64,000 nucleotides of DNA from Sinomonas atrocyanea (GCF_030812675.1 NZ_JAUSTE010000001.1:434001-498000), one strand, 5' to 3'; shown: positions 27,351-36,352, counted from the stretch's first letter. Numbers and translations: made by a program. The notes: generated by a model from the sequence alone, not told the origin.

Positions 27351-27869
27351 GTGACTACGCCGAGCCCCGGCCGCCCGCAGCCCGCGGCCGGCCACCACCC
27401 TCCGGGCGGCGAGCCCCTCGACGAGGTGGACCGCAGGATCCTGGCGGCACTGGTCGAGGATGCCCGGATCACGAACAAGCAGCTAGCCGAGATCGTCGGG
27501 ATCGCCCCCTCGACCGCCCTCATGCGCACCCGCTCGCTCTCAGAGCGCGGCATCATCACCGGGTACGAGGCCAAGGTGGACCTCTCGGCGGTGGGACGCA
27601 GCGTTCAGGCACTCATCTCGGTGCGCCTGCGCGCCCACGACCGCGACCAGATCGACGCCTTCACCTCCCGGGTGCCGCAGCTTCCCGGGGTGCTGGCCAC
27701 GTTCCACACCTCCGGCGCCGTCGACTACCTGCTGCACATCGCTGTCGGCAGCACCGAGGAACTGCGCGACTGGGTGCTGGACCACCTGACGACCGATCCG
27801 GTGGTGGGGCACACCGAGACGACGCTCGTCTTCGAGCAGATCCCCGGCCGGGGGCCGCTGCCGGACTGA
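27351..27869 (+). CDS. Lrp/AsnC-family transcriptional regulator
   Basis: A 172-residue regulator starting at a GTG preceded by GAGGAGG, one of the few strong Shine-Dalgarno sequences here. The helix-turn-helix is ILAALVEDARITNKQLAEIV and then GIAPSTALMRTRSLSERG (residues 30-65); the C-terminal RAM ligand domain follows (VQALISVRLRAHDRDQ, then VDYLLHIAV). The first 22 residues are a Pro-rich extension. It lies 46 bases after the MFS gene and could be co-transcribed, but the SD and gap suggest its own control. Likely an amino-acid-responsive regulator; target unknown. Confidence 0.93.
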   Translation: MTTPSPGRPQPAAGHHPPGGEPLDEVDRRILAALVEDARITNKQLAEIVGIAPSTALMRTRSLSERGIITGYEAKVDLSAVGRSVQALISVRLRAHDRDQIDAFTSRVPQLPGVLATFHTSGAVDYLLHIAVGSTEELRDWVLDHLTTDPVVGHTETTLVFEQIPGRGPLPD

Positions 27870-27887
27870 GCCCCCGGGCCGTTGGCT

Positions 27888-28100
27888 CTAGCGCAGCCAG
27901 TGGTGAAGGCCGAGCGGCTCGGCGAAGCGGGCGTCGGCGCGCCGGTCCTCCGCCTGGGCCAGGCGCTCGACGTCGATCCCGCGGCCCCGGGGCCGCTCGG
28001 CCCAGGCGACGAGGGCCTCGCCGAGCCGCAGCGCGAGCTCCTCGGCGGCGGTGCGGTGGGCGGTGCGGGCGGCCGGACGGCCGATGGCGGCGGTGCTCAT
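27888..28100 (-). CDS. Small protein coupled to the ArsR-like regulator
   Basis: A 70-residue basic protein beginning MSTAAIGRPAARTAHRTAAEELA and ending FAEPLGLHHWLR; given here in pieces. It starts in an ATGA overlap with the stop of the regulator gene, which is good evidence that it is translated. It has an amphipathic helix-forming Ala/Arg/Glu-rich middle, no cysteines and no membrane segment. I do not recognise it. It ends 18 bases from the stop of the convergent Lrp gene. Confidence 0.6.
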   Translation of the reverse strand: MSTAAIGRPAARTAHRTAAEELALRLGEALVAWAERPRGRGIDVERLAQAEDRRADARFAEPLGLHHWLR

Positions 28101-28738
28101 GGCTTCTCCTGAGGGGGGTGCGGGGCCGCGGCGGCGTGCCTGCCGACGGCCAGGGGGAAGGCGTTGATGTGGATCTGGACGGGGCGGAGGCCCTCGGCAT
28201 CTCCCTGTCCGCGGTACGGCGCGAGGAGCTCCTCGGCGTAGGCCTCGAGCCGGGCCGAGACGTCGGCGAGCTGCGCGGCCGTGAGCCGGACGTTGGTGGT
28301 GCTGACCATGGCCGAGTCCGACCAGTCGGAGGGTTCCTCGAGCCAGCCGCGCTCCATGAAGTCCGCGAGGGCGGCCGCCCGGTGGTGCTCGAACTCGCGG
28401 CTCACCAGATGCGCGGCCTCGCTGGTCGCGGGGTTGTCGGCGAGTTCGCGCGTGACGATCTGGAGGCTGCCCTTGGGGCGGTCCCACCACCGCTCGCGGG
28501 CGGAGCCCCGGCCCTCGACCTCGCGCAGGAAGTCATGCCTGGCGAGCTGGCGGAGGTGGTAGCTCGTGGCCCCGGTGGACTCCCCGAGGAGCTCGGCGAG
28601 GGTCCCGGAGGTCTGCGGGCCCAGCCGCGAGATGGTGTCGAGGATCTGCACCCTCAGCGGGTGGGCGAGTGCCTTGAGCGAGGCGACGTCGACGGTGCGC
28701 TTGGGCTCCGGGGCGCCGCGTCCTGGGGTTGTCTCCAC
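28097..28738 (-). CDS. ArsR-like winged helix-turn-helix transcriptional regulator
   Basis: A 213-residue protein with an N-terminal winged helix: LKALAHPLRVQILDTISRLG (residues 21-40), then TSGTLAELLGESTGATSYHLRQLARHD as the recognition region, and an extended C-terminal domain of 110 residues of unknown role. No metal-binding cysteine motif is seen, so a metal sensor is unlikely. A GTG at 28738 is chosen because the minus strand has TTGCAA, 17 bp, TATCCT and then 6 nt to that GTG, a leaderless pattern; a TTG at 28759 is the alternative. Tandem 14-bp repeats overlap this promoter (separate entry), suggesting autoregulation. Confidence 0.82.
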   Translation of the reverse strand: METTPGRGAPEPKRTVDVASLKALAHPLRVQILDTISRLGPQTSGTLAELLGESTGATSYHLRQLARHDFLREVEGRGSARERWWDRPKGSLQIVTRELADNPATSEAAHLVSREFEHHRAAALADFMERGWLEEPSDWSDSAMVSTTNVRLTAAQLADVSARLEAYAEELLAPYRGQGDAEGLRPVQIHINAFPLAVGRHAAAAPHPPQEKP

Positions 28739-28752
28739 TCTTGAAGGATAAA

Positions 28753-28822
28753 TACGCAAAGGTTTCTTTGCAAGTGGTTCTTTGCAGTCATTTGTTTGCA
28801 GAAGGTTCTCTGCTGGCGGTTC
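28753..28822. repeat. Tandem 14-bp direct repeats over the ArsR-like promoter
   Basis: Units start at 28767, 28781 and 28795 with TTTGCA, exactly 14 bp apart, with a matching GGTTC end in two of them. Degenerate copies occupy 28753-28766 and 28809-28822. The stretch is unusually AT-rich for this genome. On the minus strand the first unit provides TTGCAA, the proposed -35 of the regulator gene. Probably an operator array. Confidence 0.6.
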
Positions 28823-28834
28823 GTGGCTCCCGGA

Positions 28835-30091
28835 TCAGCGCCGGCGGGCCCCCAGCACCAGGGCGGCCGCCGCGAGCGCGGCCGCGGCTCCGGCGCACGC
28901 GCCGAGGAACCCGACCGCCGCGGCGGTCAGGCCCACCGCACCGACGGCCGCCCCGAGGCCCACCACCGGAACGGCGCTCCCGAGATAGGTCACGACATAG
29001 AGCAGGCTCACCGTGCGGGCGTGCGCCGTGGCCGGCACGGACGCCGCCACCGCGTCGAATCCTGCGCGGAACGCGGTCCCCTGCCCCAACCCGGCGGCAG
29101 CGCTCGCCACGATGAGGACCGCAGGGTTCTCGGCGGCGGTGCCCCAGGCCAGGGCCGCGAGGGAGGCGGCGAGCACGGCGAGGCCGCCGGCCCCGTCGGT
29201 TCGCCCACGACGCCGGCCGGCCGGCGCCAGCACTTGGCTCACCGCGGAGGAGGCGAGGGACAGACCCGCGAGCGCCCCGAGCAGCGGCGGCGACCCGTGC
29301 CCGAGTGCGCGGGCGAAGACGCCCGGGGAGAGGGCGAGCTGGTAGCCGAAGAGGGCGAAGCTGAGGAAGCCGGTGGCCGCCGCGACCCAGAACGAGGCCC
29401 GCGCCGGCGGAGCCGGGACGGCGCCGCGGAGGCTGCGCGGGGCCAGCACCCGTCCCTGCCGGGCGCCCGCGGGGAGCTGCGGGGCGGGCCTGGCCCGCAC
29501 GAGCACGAGCGGCACGAGCAGCACCCCGAGCGCGGCCGTGTGGAGGAGGAATGGGACCGCCGGGCCGCCCGACGTGAGGGCCAGGGCGCCGCCGAGGAGC
29601 GGGCCCAGCGCCACGCCGCCGGAGGAGGCGAGCAGCGTGAACCGCGAGGCCCACTCGGGCCGGTGCGGGAGGAGCTCGCGCAGCGCCGCCGCGCAGGCCC
29701 CAGTGGCCAGGCCCACGGCCATGCCCTGGAGCGCCCGGCCGGCGCAGAGCTGGAGGAGCGACCCCGCGAACGCGAACACGGCGCTGCCGGCCATCCCGAC
29801 CAGGACGGCCAGGACCATGGCGGCGCGGCGGCCCACATGGTCGGACCAGTGGCCGGCGCTGACAAGGACCCCGACGAGGGCCAGGACATAGCTCGCGAAC
29901 GCCACCGCGGTGCCCAGGCTCCCGTAGCCGAGTCGCTGCTGCAGGCCCGCATAGAGCGGGGTGGCGAGGTTCGCGCCGATCAGGAGCAGGAAGAGGACGG
30001 AGCCGGACAACACGAGCCGCACGGTGCGCGTGGCATCCCAGCCGGTCCGGGCCGCGGGCGCGCGCATGCGCAGCTCGGCAATCAGGGTCAT
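28835..30091 (-). CDS. MFS transporter
   Basis: A 418-residue transporter with 12 hydrophobic segments; helix 1 is VRLVLSGSVLFLLLIGANLA and the loop 2-3 motif is SDHVGRRAAMVLAV. The ATG at 30091 (MTLIAELRM) is chosen; an ATG at 30127 is possible and would still leave 64 bp to the divergent Lrp-type gene. The last 50 residues are an Ala-rich double helix. It is divergent from an Lrp/AsnC gene, which probably regulates it, and lies upstream of the ArsR-like gene on the same strand. Substrate unknown. Confidence 0.88.
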   Translation of the reverse strand: MTLIAELRMRAPAARTGWDATRTVRLVLSGSVLFLLLIGANLATPLYAGLQQRLGYGSLGTAVAFASYVLALVGVLVSAGHWSDHVGRRAAMVLAVLVGMAGSAVFAFAGSLLQLCAGRALQGMAVGLATGACAAALRELLPHRPEWASRFTLLASSGGVALGPLLGGALALTSGGPAVPFLLHTAALGVLLVPLVLVRARPAPQLPAGARQGRVLAPRSLRGAVPAPPARASFWVAAATGFLSFALFGYQLALSPGVFARALGHGSPPLLGALAGLSLASSAVSQVLAPAGRRRGRTDGAGGLAVLAASLAALAWGTAAENPAVLIVASAAAGLGQGTAFRAGFDAVAASVPATAHARTVSLLYVVTYLGSAVPVVGLGAAVGAVGLTAAAVGFLGACAGAAAALAAAALVLGARRR

Positions 30092-30191
30092 GCCCCCAGA
30101 GTCGGGCAGAATGGCCGTGAAGGTCATCTGGAGCGCCCTGCATTGAGCTCCGTGACCAAAAGATGTTCTCGCACTGACCTTGGAGTGATCA

Positions 30192-30728
30192 ATGAGCGCA
30201 TTGGACGCCACCGATCTGCGGCTCGTGCTGGCCCTCGTCGAGGAGCCCCGGGCCCAGATCGCCGAGCTCGCCGCGCGCGTCGGGGTGGCGCGGAACACCG
30301 TGCAGAGCCGGCTGCGCCGACTCGAGCGCGCCGAGGTGCTCCGCAGCAGCGGACGGGACGTGGACCTCGAGGCGCTGGGCTATGACGTGGTCGCCTTCAT
30401 CACGCTCGAGGTGGTGCACCGCGAGCTCGACTCGGTGGTGGCGGGGCTGCGGCGCATCCCCACCATCCTCGAGGCGTACGAGATCTCGGGCCGCGGCGAC
30501 ATCTGGTGCCGCCTCGTCGCCGGGGACACCCATGAGCTCCAGGCCTCCCTGAGGCAGGTGCTGCGCATCAGGGGGGTCATCCGCTCCGAGACCGTCCTCG
30601 CGCTCCACGCCCACATCGACTACCGCGCCGACTCGCTCCTGCGCCGCGCCGCGGACCGCACCCGCCGCGCCGCGGAGACCGCGGCAGCACCGGCGTCGGA
30701 CGCCGGGCCGCCGATAATGGGCCAGTGA
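30192..30728 (+). CDS. Lrp/AsnC-family transcriptional regulator
   Basis: A 178-residue regulator: helix-turn-helix at residues 20-45 (IAELAARVGVARNTVQSRLR), then the RAM domain with VVAFITLEVVHRELD and SGRGDIWCRLVAGD. The C-terminal 30 residues are Arg/Ala-rich. The start ATG at 30192 has a short GGAG 10 nt upstream. The stop overlaps the corA GTG start (GTGA), so regulator and magnesium channel are translationally coupled; it also faces an MFS gene, so either could be a target. The ligand is unknown. Confidence 0.92.
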   Translation: MSALDATDLRLVLALVEEPRAQIAELAARVGVARNTVQSRLRRLERAEVLRSSGRDVDLEALGYDVVAFITLEVVHRELDSVVAGLRRIPTILEAYEISGRGDIWCRLVAGDTHELQASLRQVLRIRGVIRSETVLALHAHIDYRADSLLRRAADRTRRAAETAAAPASDAGPPIMGQ

Positions 30729-31723
30729 CGATCATCGACAACGCCGTCTATGTCGACGGCCGCAGGGCAGCCCACCCCGAGTCGCTCGAGCAGACCTTCG
30801 AGACGCTAGAGGCGACCGGCGGCAGCATGGCGTGGATCGGCCTCTACCGCCCCTCCCCCGAGGAGATGGCCGAGGTCGCCCACGAGTTCCACCTGCATGA
30901 CCTGGCCGTGGAGGACGCGATCAACGCCCACCAGCGGCCCAAGATGGAGCGCTACGACGAGATGCTGTTCACGGTGCTGCGCCCCGCGCGATACATCGAT
31001 GCGACGGAGACGGTGGAGTTCGGCGAGCTGCACGTCTTCACCGGCCCGAACTACGTCGTCACGGTCCGGCACGCCGAGACCGCCGGCGTGGGGCTTGTCA
31101 GGAAGCGCCTCGAGGCGGACCCCGGCCTCCTGCGCCATGGGCCCGAGGCGGTGCTCTACGCCCTGCTGGACCGGGTCGTGGACGACTACAAGCCGGTCGT
31201 CGCCGGCCTCGAGAACGACATCGACGAGATCGAGGACCAGCTCTTCGCCAACGACCCCGGCGTCTCGCGCCGCATCTACGAGCTCACCCGCGAGGTCATC
31301 CAGTTCCAGCGCGCGGTCCACCCCCTCAAGCGCATGGTGGAGGGCCTGGAGGGAGGCTTCGGGAAGTACAGGGTCGAGATCGAGCTCCAGCGCAGCCTGC
31401 GGGACGTGCACGACCACCTCGAGCAGATCGTCTCCCGCGCCGACGCGTTCCGCGACCTCCTGCAGAACGCGCTGGTCCTCGACGGCACCCTCACGGCCAA
31501 CCGGCAGAACGAGACGAGCCTGGCCCAGAACGAGCAGGTCAAGCGGATCTCCTCGTGGGCGGCCATCTTCTTCGCCCCGGCCCTGGTCACCGGCATCTAC
31601 GGCATGAACTTCAAGACGATGCCCGAGCTCGAGTGGGACCTCGGGTACCCGTACGCGCTCGTGCTCATGGTCGTGGCCGGCTTCGCCCTGTGGCTGGTGT
31701 TCAAGTGGAAGCAGTGGCTCTGA
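30725..31723 (+). CDS. corA: Magnesium/cobalt transport protein CorA family
   Basis: A 332-residue channel subunit: a large N-terminal cytoplasmic domain (residues 1-265), then two C-terminal membrane segments. The selectivity signature YGMNF is present at the end of the first one (about residue 294), followed by the loop KTMPELEWDLGYPYA and the basic tail KWKQWL. The family forms pentamers gated by cytoplasmic Mg2+. GTG start in a 4-nt overlap with the Lrp gene. Coupling of CorA to an Lrp regulator is unusual; I infer no functional link. Confidence 0.95.
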   Translation: MTIIDNAVYVDGRRAAHPESLEQTFETLEATGGSMAWIGLYRPSPEEMAEVAHEFHLHDLAVEDAINAHQRPKMERYDEMLFTVLRPARYIDATETVEFGELHVFTGPNYVVTVRHAETAGVGLVRKRLEADPGLLRHGPEAVLYALLDRVVDDYKPVVAGLENDIDEIEDQLFANDPGVSRRIYELTREVIQFQRAVHPLKRMVEGLEGGFGKYRVEIELQRSLRDVHDHLEQIVSRADAFRDLLQNALVLDGTLTANRQNETSLAQNEQVKRISSWAAIFFAPALVTGIYGMNFKTMPELEWDLGYPYALVLMVVAGFALWLVFKWKQWL

Positions 31724-31752
31724 GCCGTGCCCGGCACGGCGGGGGCAGCTAG

Positions 31753-32751
<999 letters not shown>

Positions 32752-32840
32752 CTCCCCGGGCCTTCGTACCCTTCCCCGGCCCGTTGGGGCGTTCCTAGCA
32801 CGATGGCATCGCCTTCCATCCGGCAAAAGGAACGTCTCCG

Positions 32841-33527
32841 ATGACCATCCAGCAGCCTCCCTACGCGGCCGGCGGTGCAGTCCCCCCGCTCGAACTCCCC
32901 TACTACGGCGCTCCCCCCATCGAGGCGGTCAAGCGCGTCTTCCAGAAGTACGCGGTCTTCACAGGCCGCGCGAGCCGCAGCGAGTACTGGTGGTGGGCGC
33001 TCGCCTCGGCGATCGCGTCCGGGATCCTCAACTCGATCGGCCCCACCGTCATCAACGGCCAGTCCACAGGCACGAGCCCCCTCGGCGGGCTGTGGTTCTT
33101 CGCCACGGTAGTGCCCGGCCTCGCGGTCGCGGCGCGTCGGCTCCACGACGCGAACCTCAGCGCGTGGTTCCTCCTGCTCGTCCTGATCCCCGTGCTCGGC
33201 TGGATTGCGCTGATCGTGATGCTCGTGCAGCGGGAAAACCCCCTGGGCCAGCGCTTCGACAGGTATCCCGGCGCCGGCTACCTCCAGCGGCGCTCCGGTG
33301 CGCAGCAGCCCCAGTACCCATCCCAGCAGCAGCCCCAGTACCCCCCGCAGCAGCAGCCCTTCGGGTCCCAGCAGCAGCTTTACGGGTCCCAGCAGCAGCC
33401 TTACGGGTCACAGCAGCAGCCCCAGTACCCGGCCCAGCGGCCGCCCTACCCGCCGGCACCCGGCAGCGGCCCGGACGCCACCCCCGGAGCCAGCCCCGGC
33501 CCAGGCCCCGGCGACGGGCGGCCCTAG
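32841..33527 (+). CDS. DUF805 membrane protein with a Gln/Pro/Tyr-rich repeat tail
   Basis: A 228-residue protein. After a 28-residue Pro-rich N-terminus comes the DUF805 core: KYAVFTGRASRSEYWWWAL, three or four membrane segments, and VAARRLHDANLSAWFLLL, ending near residue 145 with NPLGQRFDRYP. From about residue 155 to 198 there are repeated heptads of QQQPYGS or QQQPQYP, followed by a Pro/Gly-rich tail. DUF805 has no known biochemical role. AAAGGAA lies 9 nt before the ATG. The tail is probably disordered and cytoplasmic or surface-facing, which cannot be decided from sequence. Confidence 0.88.
   Translation: MTIQQPPYAAGGAVPPLELPYYGAPPIEAVKRVFQKYAVFTGRASRSEYWWWALASAIASGILNSIGPTVINGQSTGTSPLGGLWFFATVVPGLAVAARRLHDANLSAWFLLLVLIPVLGWIALIVMLVQRENPLGQRFDRYPGAGYLQRRSGAQQPQYPSQQQPQYPPQQQPFGSQQQLYGSQQQPYGSQQQPQYPAQRPPYPPAPGSGPDATPGASPGPGPGDGRP
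33303..33436 (+). repeat. In-gene 21-24 bp tandem repeat in the DUF805 gene
   Basis: CAGCAGCAG recurs at 33324, 33348, 33369, 33390 and 33411, that is at spacings of 24, 21, 21 and 21 bases. Each unit encodes QQQ followed by PYGS, LYGS, PFGS or PQYP(P). The period is a multiple of three, so changes in copy number would keep the frame. Confidence 0.85.
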
Positions 33528-33592
33528 CGGGCCTAGCCCTAGCCGGGGCTCGAAGCGGGGCAGCCCGGAGCACGTCCACTCCGAACACAGAC

Positions 33593-33621
33593 AGGGTCCC
33601 AGCCTGACTGGCTGGGACCCT
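33593..33621. terminator. Bidirectional terminator between the DUF805 gene and tRNA-Ala
   Basis: AGGGTCCCAGCC (33593-33604) and its exact complement GGCTGGGACCCT (33610-33621) with a 5-nt loop. It lies downstream of the plus-strand DUF805 gene and of the minus-strand tRNA, so it can stop both. The plus-strand side is followed by GAAAGTTCC, without a clear T-run. Confidence 0.8.
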
Positions 33622-33648
33622 GAAAGTTCCCCCTGACGAGGGACAACG

Positions 33649-33721
33649 TGGAGCCTAGGGGATTTGAACCCCTGACCTCTTCGATGCGAACGAAGCGCTC
33701 TACCAACTGAGCTAAGACCCC
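33649..33721 (-). tRNA. tRNA-Ala (anticodon CGC)
   Basis: The 73-nt minus-strand sequence folds as a full cloverleaf: acceptor GGGGTCT/AGGCTCC with two G-U pairs, D-stem GCTC/GAGC, anticodon stem CTTCG/CGAAG with loop TTCGCAT (anticodon CGC, reading GCG alanine codons), variable loop AGGTC, and T-stem AGGGG/CCCCT with loop TTCAAAT. The discriminator base is A and the CCA end is not encoded. Confidence 0.97.
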
Positions 33722-33735
33722 TCGGTGCGGGAACT

Positions 33736-33764
33736 ACGTTACTGGTGCGGCCGCCAAAATCCAA
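33736..33764 (-). promoter_or_regulatory. Promoter of tRNA-Ala
   Basis: On the minus strand TTGGAT (33759-33764) and TAACGT (33736-33741) are separated by exactly 17 bp, and the -10 ends 14 nt before the tRNA 5' end. The surrounding sequence is AT-rich compared with the genome. Confidence 0.6.
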
Positions 33765-33809
33765 ATCGGAACGGGCCTCGGAGCGGTCGCCTGCCGGCCT
33801 TCGGAGACG

Positions 33810-34685
33810 CTAGGCGCGCCGCCGCTGGAGGACCTCGTCGAGGTTCCCCAGGGCTCCGCCACGGGCGGCCCCCTTGGCCGCGCCGAGGGCGGGCACGTCC
33901 GGCACCGAGCCGGGTTCGGGCGCCTCCGCAGCGGGCTTGAGGGGGCGCCCCTCGGGGGCGGGCGCGGCGGCCACCGGGATCGGCTCGGGATCGGGCCGCT
34001 CGGCCTTCGCCGCCTCAAGGTAGGCGGGCCTGGGGACCTCCGTGGGGGCCCACTCGGGGTCCTGCTCGCCACTGGCCCGTGCCGCCGCCTCCGCGCTGGC
34101 CTGGGAGGCCTTGGCGACTTCGAGGGCGATGGACCTCAGTTCCTCCTTGCTCACGGTGCGCGGAGCGGGCGCCGGCTCTCGGCCGGCGTCGAACACCTCG
34201 CTCTGCGTCCGCGCCGGCGGTCCGGGCTTCGGAGCGGGCGTGGCCATGGCCGCGCTGAAGGCCGTGCTCAGCCGCCGCTTCCGGTCGCGCACGGCCAGGG
34301 AGCGGAGCACCGCCACGGCGCCCACTGCCGTGGCCAGGCAGGCGAGCGGCACCCAGGCCGGGACGCCCACGATCATGAGGACGAGGGTGACGACGGCGGC
34401 CACGAGGGCGCCCAGCCCCATCAGGGCAACAGCGAGCCGGCCCCACCGGATGCGCAGCCGCGGCGTCCCGGCCACGGGGGCCGCCGGAGCGGGTGTGCCG
34501 CCCCGGGCCGAGGAGGACATGGCGGATGCGGCATCGCGCCGACCGGGCTCCAGGGACTCCATGAGCAGGGCAGCCTCGCCGGCCGGCTGCTCGGCGCGCC
34601 GACGCAGGAAGTACGGGGCAACCCACAGCAGCCACACGATCACGGCGGCGCCGAGCACCGTCGAGCTGCTGAGGGCGAGATCCAT
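33810..34685 (-). CDS. GlpR/SepX-like membrane protein (divisome-associated)
   Basis: A 291-residue protein with an N-terminal membrane segment VLGAAVIVWLLWVAPYFLRR (residues 10-29), a basic stop-transfer, a 50-residue linker, two adjacent central membrane segments (about residues 85-130), and a long Ala/Pro/Glu-rich cytoplasmic tail. This layout, and its place beside rimJ and galU, match the actinobacterial GlpR (Corynebacterium) and SepX (Streptomyces) proteins, membrane receptors that link the Glp gephyrin-like protein and FtsZ. The assignment rests on topology and context. A Glp (MoeA-like) gene is not next to it here. Confidence 0.65.
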   Translation of the reverse strand: MDLALSSSTVLGAAVIVWLLWVAPYFLRRRAEQPAGEAALLMESLEPGRRDAASAMSSSARGGTPAPAAPVAGTPRLRIRWGRLAVALMGLGALVAAVVTLVLMIVGVPAWVPLACLATAVGAVAVLRSLAVRDRKRRLSTAFSAAMATPAPKPGPPARTQSEVFDAGREPAPAPRTVSKEELRSIALEVAKASQASAEAAARASGEQDPEWAPTEVPRPAYLEAAKAERPDPEPIPVAAAPAPEGRPLKPAAEAPEPGSVPDVPALGAAKGAARGGALGNLDEVLQRRRA

Positions 34686-34802
34686 ACTCAGAACCGTAGG
34701 AGGATCGCCGGGGCGCCGCCCGTATTAGCGCCGGTGTGTCGCGAGAACCTCGGCGGAAGGAGGGACTGCCGGCAGCGGCGGGGCCCGCCGTCGTCCGTCG
34801 CC

Positions 34803-35423
34803 TCAGCGGCGGGAGGCGAGCCAGCGGCCCAGCAGGCCTCCCTCGGGGACTTCCTCGGCGGTGAGGGCGAAGGACTCATGGTCCGCCCACGCCCCGTTGA
34901 TGTGCAGGTAGCGGGGGCGGAGGCCCTCGTGCCGGAAGCCGAGCTTCTCGACCACCCGCAGGCTCGGGGCGTTCTCCGGGCGGATGTTGATCTCCATCCG
35001 GTGCAGGCCCATCTCGCGGAAGCAGTGGTCCGTCACGAGGGCGACCGCCGTCGGCGCAATCCCCCGGCCCGCGTGCTCGCGGTCCACCCAGTAGCCGAGG
35101 GTGGCCATGAGCGCCGAGCCCCACACGATGGAGGACACCGTGAGCTGCCCGACGATCGGCGCCTTGCGGGCACGGGGGTCATCGAGGGTGATGACGAACG
35201 GCAGCGAGGACCCCTCCCGGGCCTGCCGGGTGAGGGAGCGGACCATGTCCCGGAAGGTGGGCAGGGAGCCGCCGGGCTGCGGGTTGGAGGCCTCCCACGG
35301 GGCGAGCCAGGCCCTGTTGCGGGACCGCACCGCCATCCACTCCGCGCGGTCCCCCATCCGCAGCGGCCGGAGAGCCAGGTCTCCGGCGCGCAGCGTGACG
35401 GGCCAGAGGCCCGATGCCGACAT
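34803..35423 (-). CDS. GNAT family N-acetyltransferase, RimJ/RimL type
   Basis: A 206-residue acetyltransferase. The acetyl-CoA binding motif A is LGYWVDREHAGRGIAPTAVAL (with the R/Q-x-x-G-x-G/A equivalent HAGRGIA), followed by HRMEINIRPENAPSLRVVEKLG, the motif B region that in this subfamily binds protein N-termini. The start MSASGLW at 35423 gives an 8-base gap after the galU stop, so the two are co-transcribed. The substrate is probably a protein N-terminus (ribosomal protein S5 in RimJ) but that is not shown. Confidence 0.88.
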   Translation of the reverse strand: MSASGLWPVTLRAGDLALRPLRMGDRAEWMAVRSRNRAWLAPWEASNPQPGGSLPTFRDMVRSLTRQAREGSSLPFVITLDDPRARKAPIVGQLTVSSIVWGSALMATLGYWVDREHAGRGIAPTAVALVTDHCFREMGLHRMEINIRPENAPSLRVVEKLGFRHEGLRPRYLHINGAWADHESFALTAEEVPEGGLLGRWLASRR

Positions 35424-35431
35424 GCTCCGCG

Positions 35432-36352
35432 TCAGCCGCGGGCCGACGCCGCGTCCGCGCCCTCGGCCACGAAGTCCGCGAGCCACGAGCGCAGGTCGGC
35501 GCCGAACTCGTCGCGGTCGCACGCGAGGGTCACGACGGCCTTGAGGTAGGAGAGCTTGTCCCCGGTGTCGTAGCGGCGGCCCCGGAAGACCACGCCGTAC
35601 ACCCCGCCGCCCTCGCCCTCGCGCCGGGCGAGGGTCTGCAGGGCGTCGGTGAGCTGGATCTCGTCGCCGCGTCCCGGCTCGGTGCTGCGCAGCACGTCGA
35701 AGACGGCGGGGTGGAGCACGTAGCGGCCGATGATGGCGAGGTTCGACGGGGCGTCCTCGGGAGCCGGCTTCTCGACAAGCCCGTGCACCTGCACGTAGCT
35801 CTCGCCAGCGACCTCGGTGACGTCGGCGCAGCCGTAGGAGGAGATCGTCTCGTGCGGGACCTCCATGAGGGCCACGACCGAGCCGCCGGTGGCCTGCTGC
35901 ACCCGGATCATCTCGCCGAGGAGCTCGTCCCGCTCGTCAATGAGGTCGTCGCCGAGGAGCACGGCGAAGGGCTCGTTGCCCACGTGGCGCTCGGCGCACA
36001 GGACGGCGTGACCGAGGCCCTTCGGGTCGCCCTGGCGGACGTAGTGGATGTCGCCGAGGTTGTTGGACTCCTGGATGGCGGCGAGCTTCTTGCGGTCGCC
36101 CTTGGCCTCGAGCGCGGACTCGAGCGAGGGGACGCGGTCGAAGTGGTCCTCGAGCGCGCGCTTGTTGCGGCCCGTGATCATCAGGATGTCCTCGAGGCCC
36201 ACCGACACCGCTTCCTCGACCACGTACTGGATCGCGGGCTTGTCGACGACGGGGAGCATCTCCTTGGGCATGGCCTTGGTCACCGGCAGGAACCGAGTCC
36301 CGAGACCGGCGACAGGGATGACGGCTTTCCTGACAGCTCTGGAGGTAGACAC
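35432..36352 (-). CDS. galU: UTP-glucose-1-phosphate uridylyltransferase
   Basis: A 306-residue nucleotidyltransferase that makes UDP-glucose for cell-wall glycans and trehalose. It opens VRKAVIPVAGLGTRFLPVTKA (residues 6-26; given here as KAVIPVAGLGTRFLP), the UTP-binding loop, followed by KEMLPVVDKPAIQYVVEEA and GLGHAVLCA, all typical. The start is a GTG at 36352 with TAGAGT 7 nt upstream on the minus strand and no Shine-Dalgarno. It heads the galU-rimJ pair and is divergent from 5-formyl-THF cyclo-ligase. Confidence 0.96.
   Translation of the reverse strand: MSTSRAVRKAVIPVAGLGTRFLPVTKAMPKEMLPVVDKPAIQYVVEEAVSVGLEDILMITGRNKRALEDHFDRVPSLESALEAKGDRKKLAAIQESNNLGDIHYVRQGDPKGLGHAVLCAERHVGNEPFAVLLGDDLIDERDELLGEMIRVQQATGGSVVALMEVPHETISSYGCADVTEVAGESYVQVHGLVEKPAPEDAPSNLAIIGRYVLHPAVFDVLRSTEPGRGDEIQLTDALQTLARREGEGGGVYGVVFRGRRYDTGDKLSYLKAVVTLACDRDEFGADLRSWLADFVAEGADAASARG

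Noticed and set aside
27888-28490. A 200-codon minus-strand frame that includes the 70-residue small protein
   Set aside because: The first 130 codons overlap the ArsR-like gene in another frame and are a shadow. Only the last 70 codons, from the ATGA overlap, are taken as a gene.
28753-28822. CRISPR or insertion-sequence end from the 14-bp repeats
   Set aside because: Too short, spacer-less, and located at a regulator's promoter. No transposase is nearby.
33303-33436. CRISPR-like array
   Set aside because: The repeats are 21-24 bp without unique spacers, lie inside the DUF805 coding frame and keep the reading frame.
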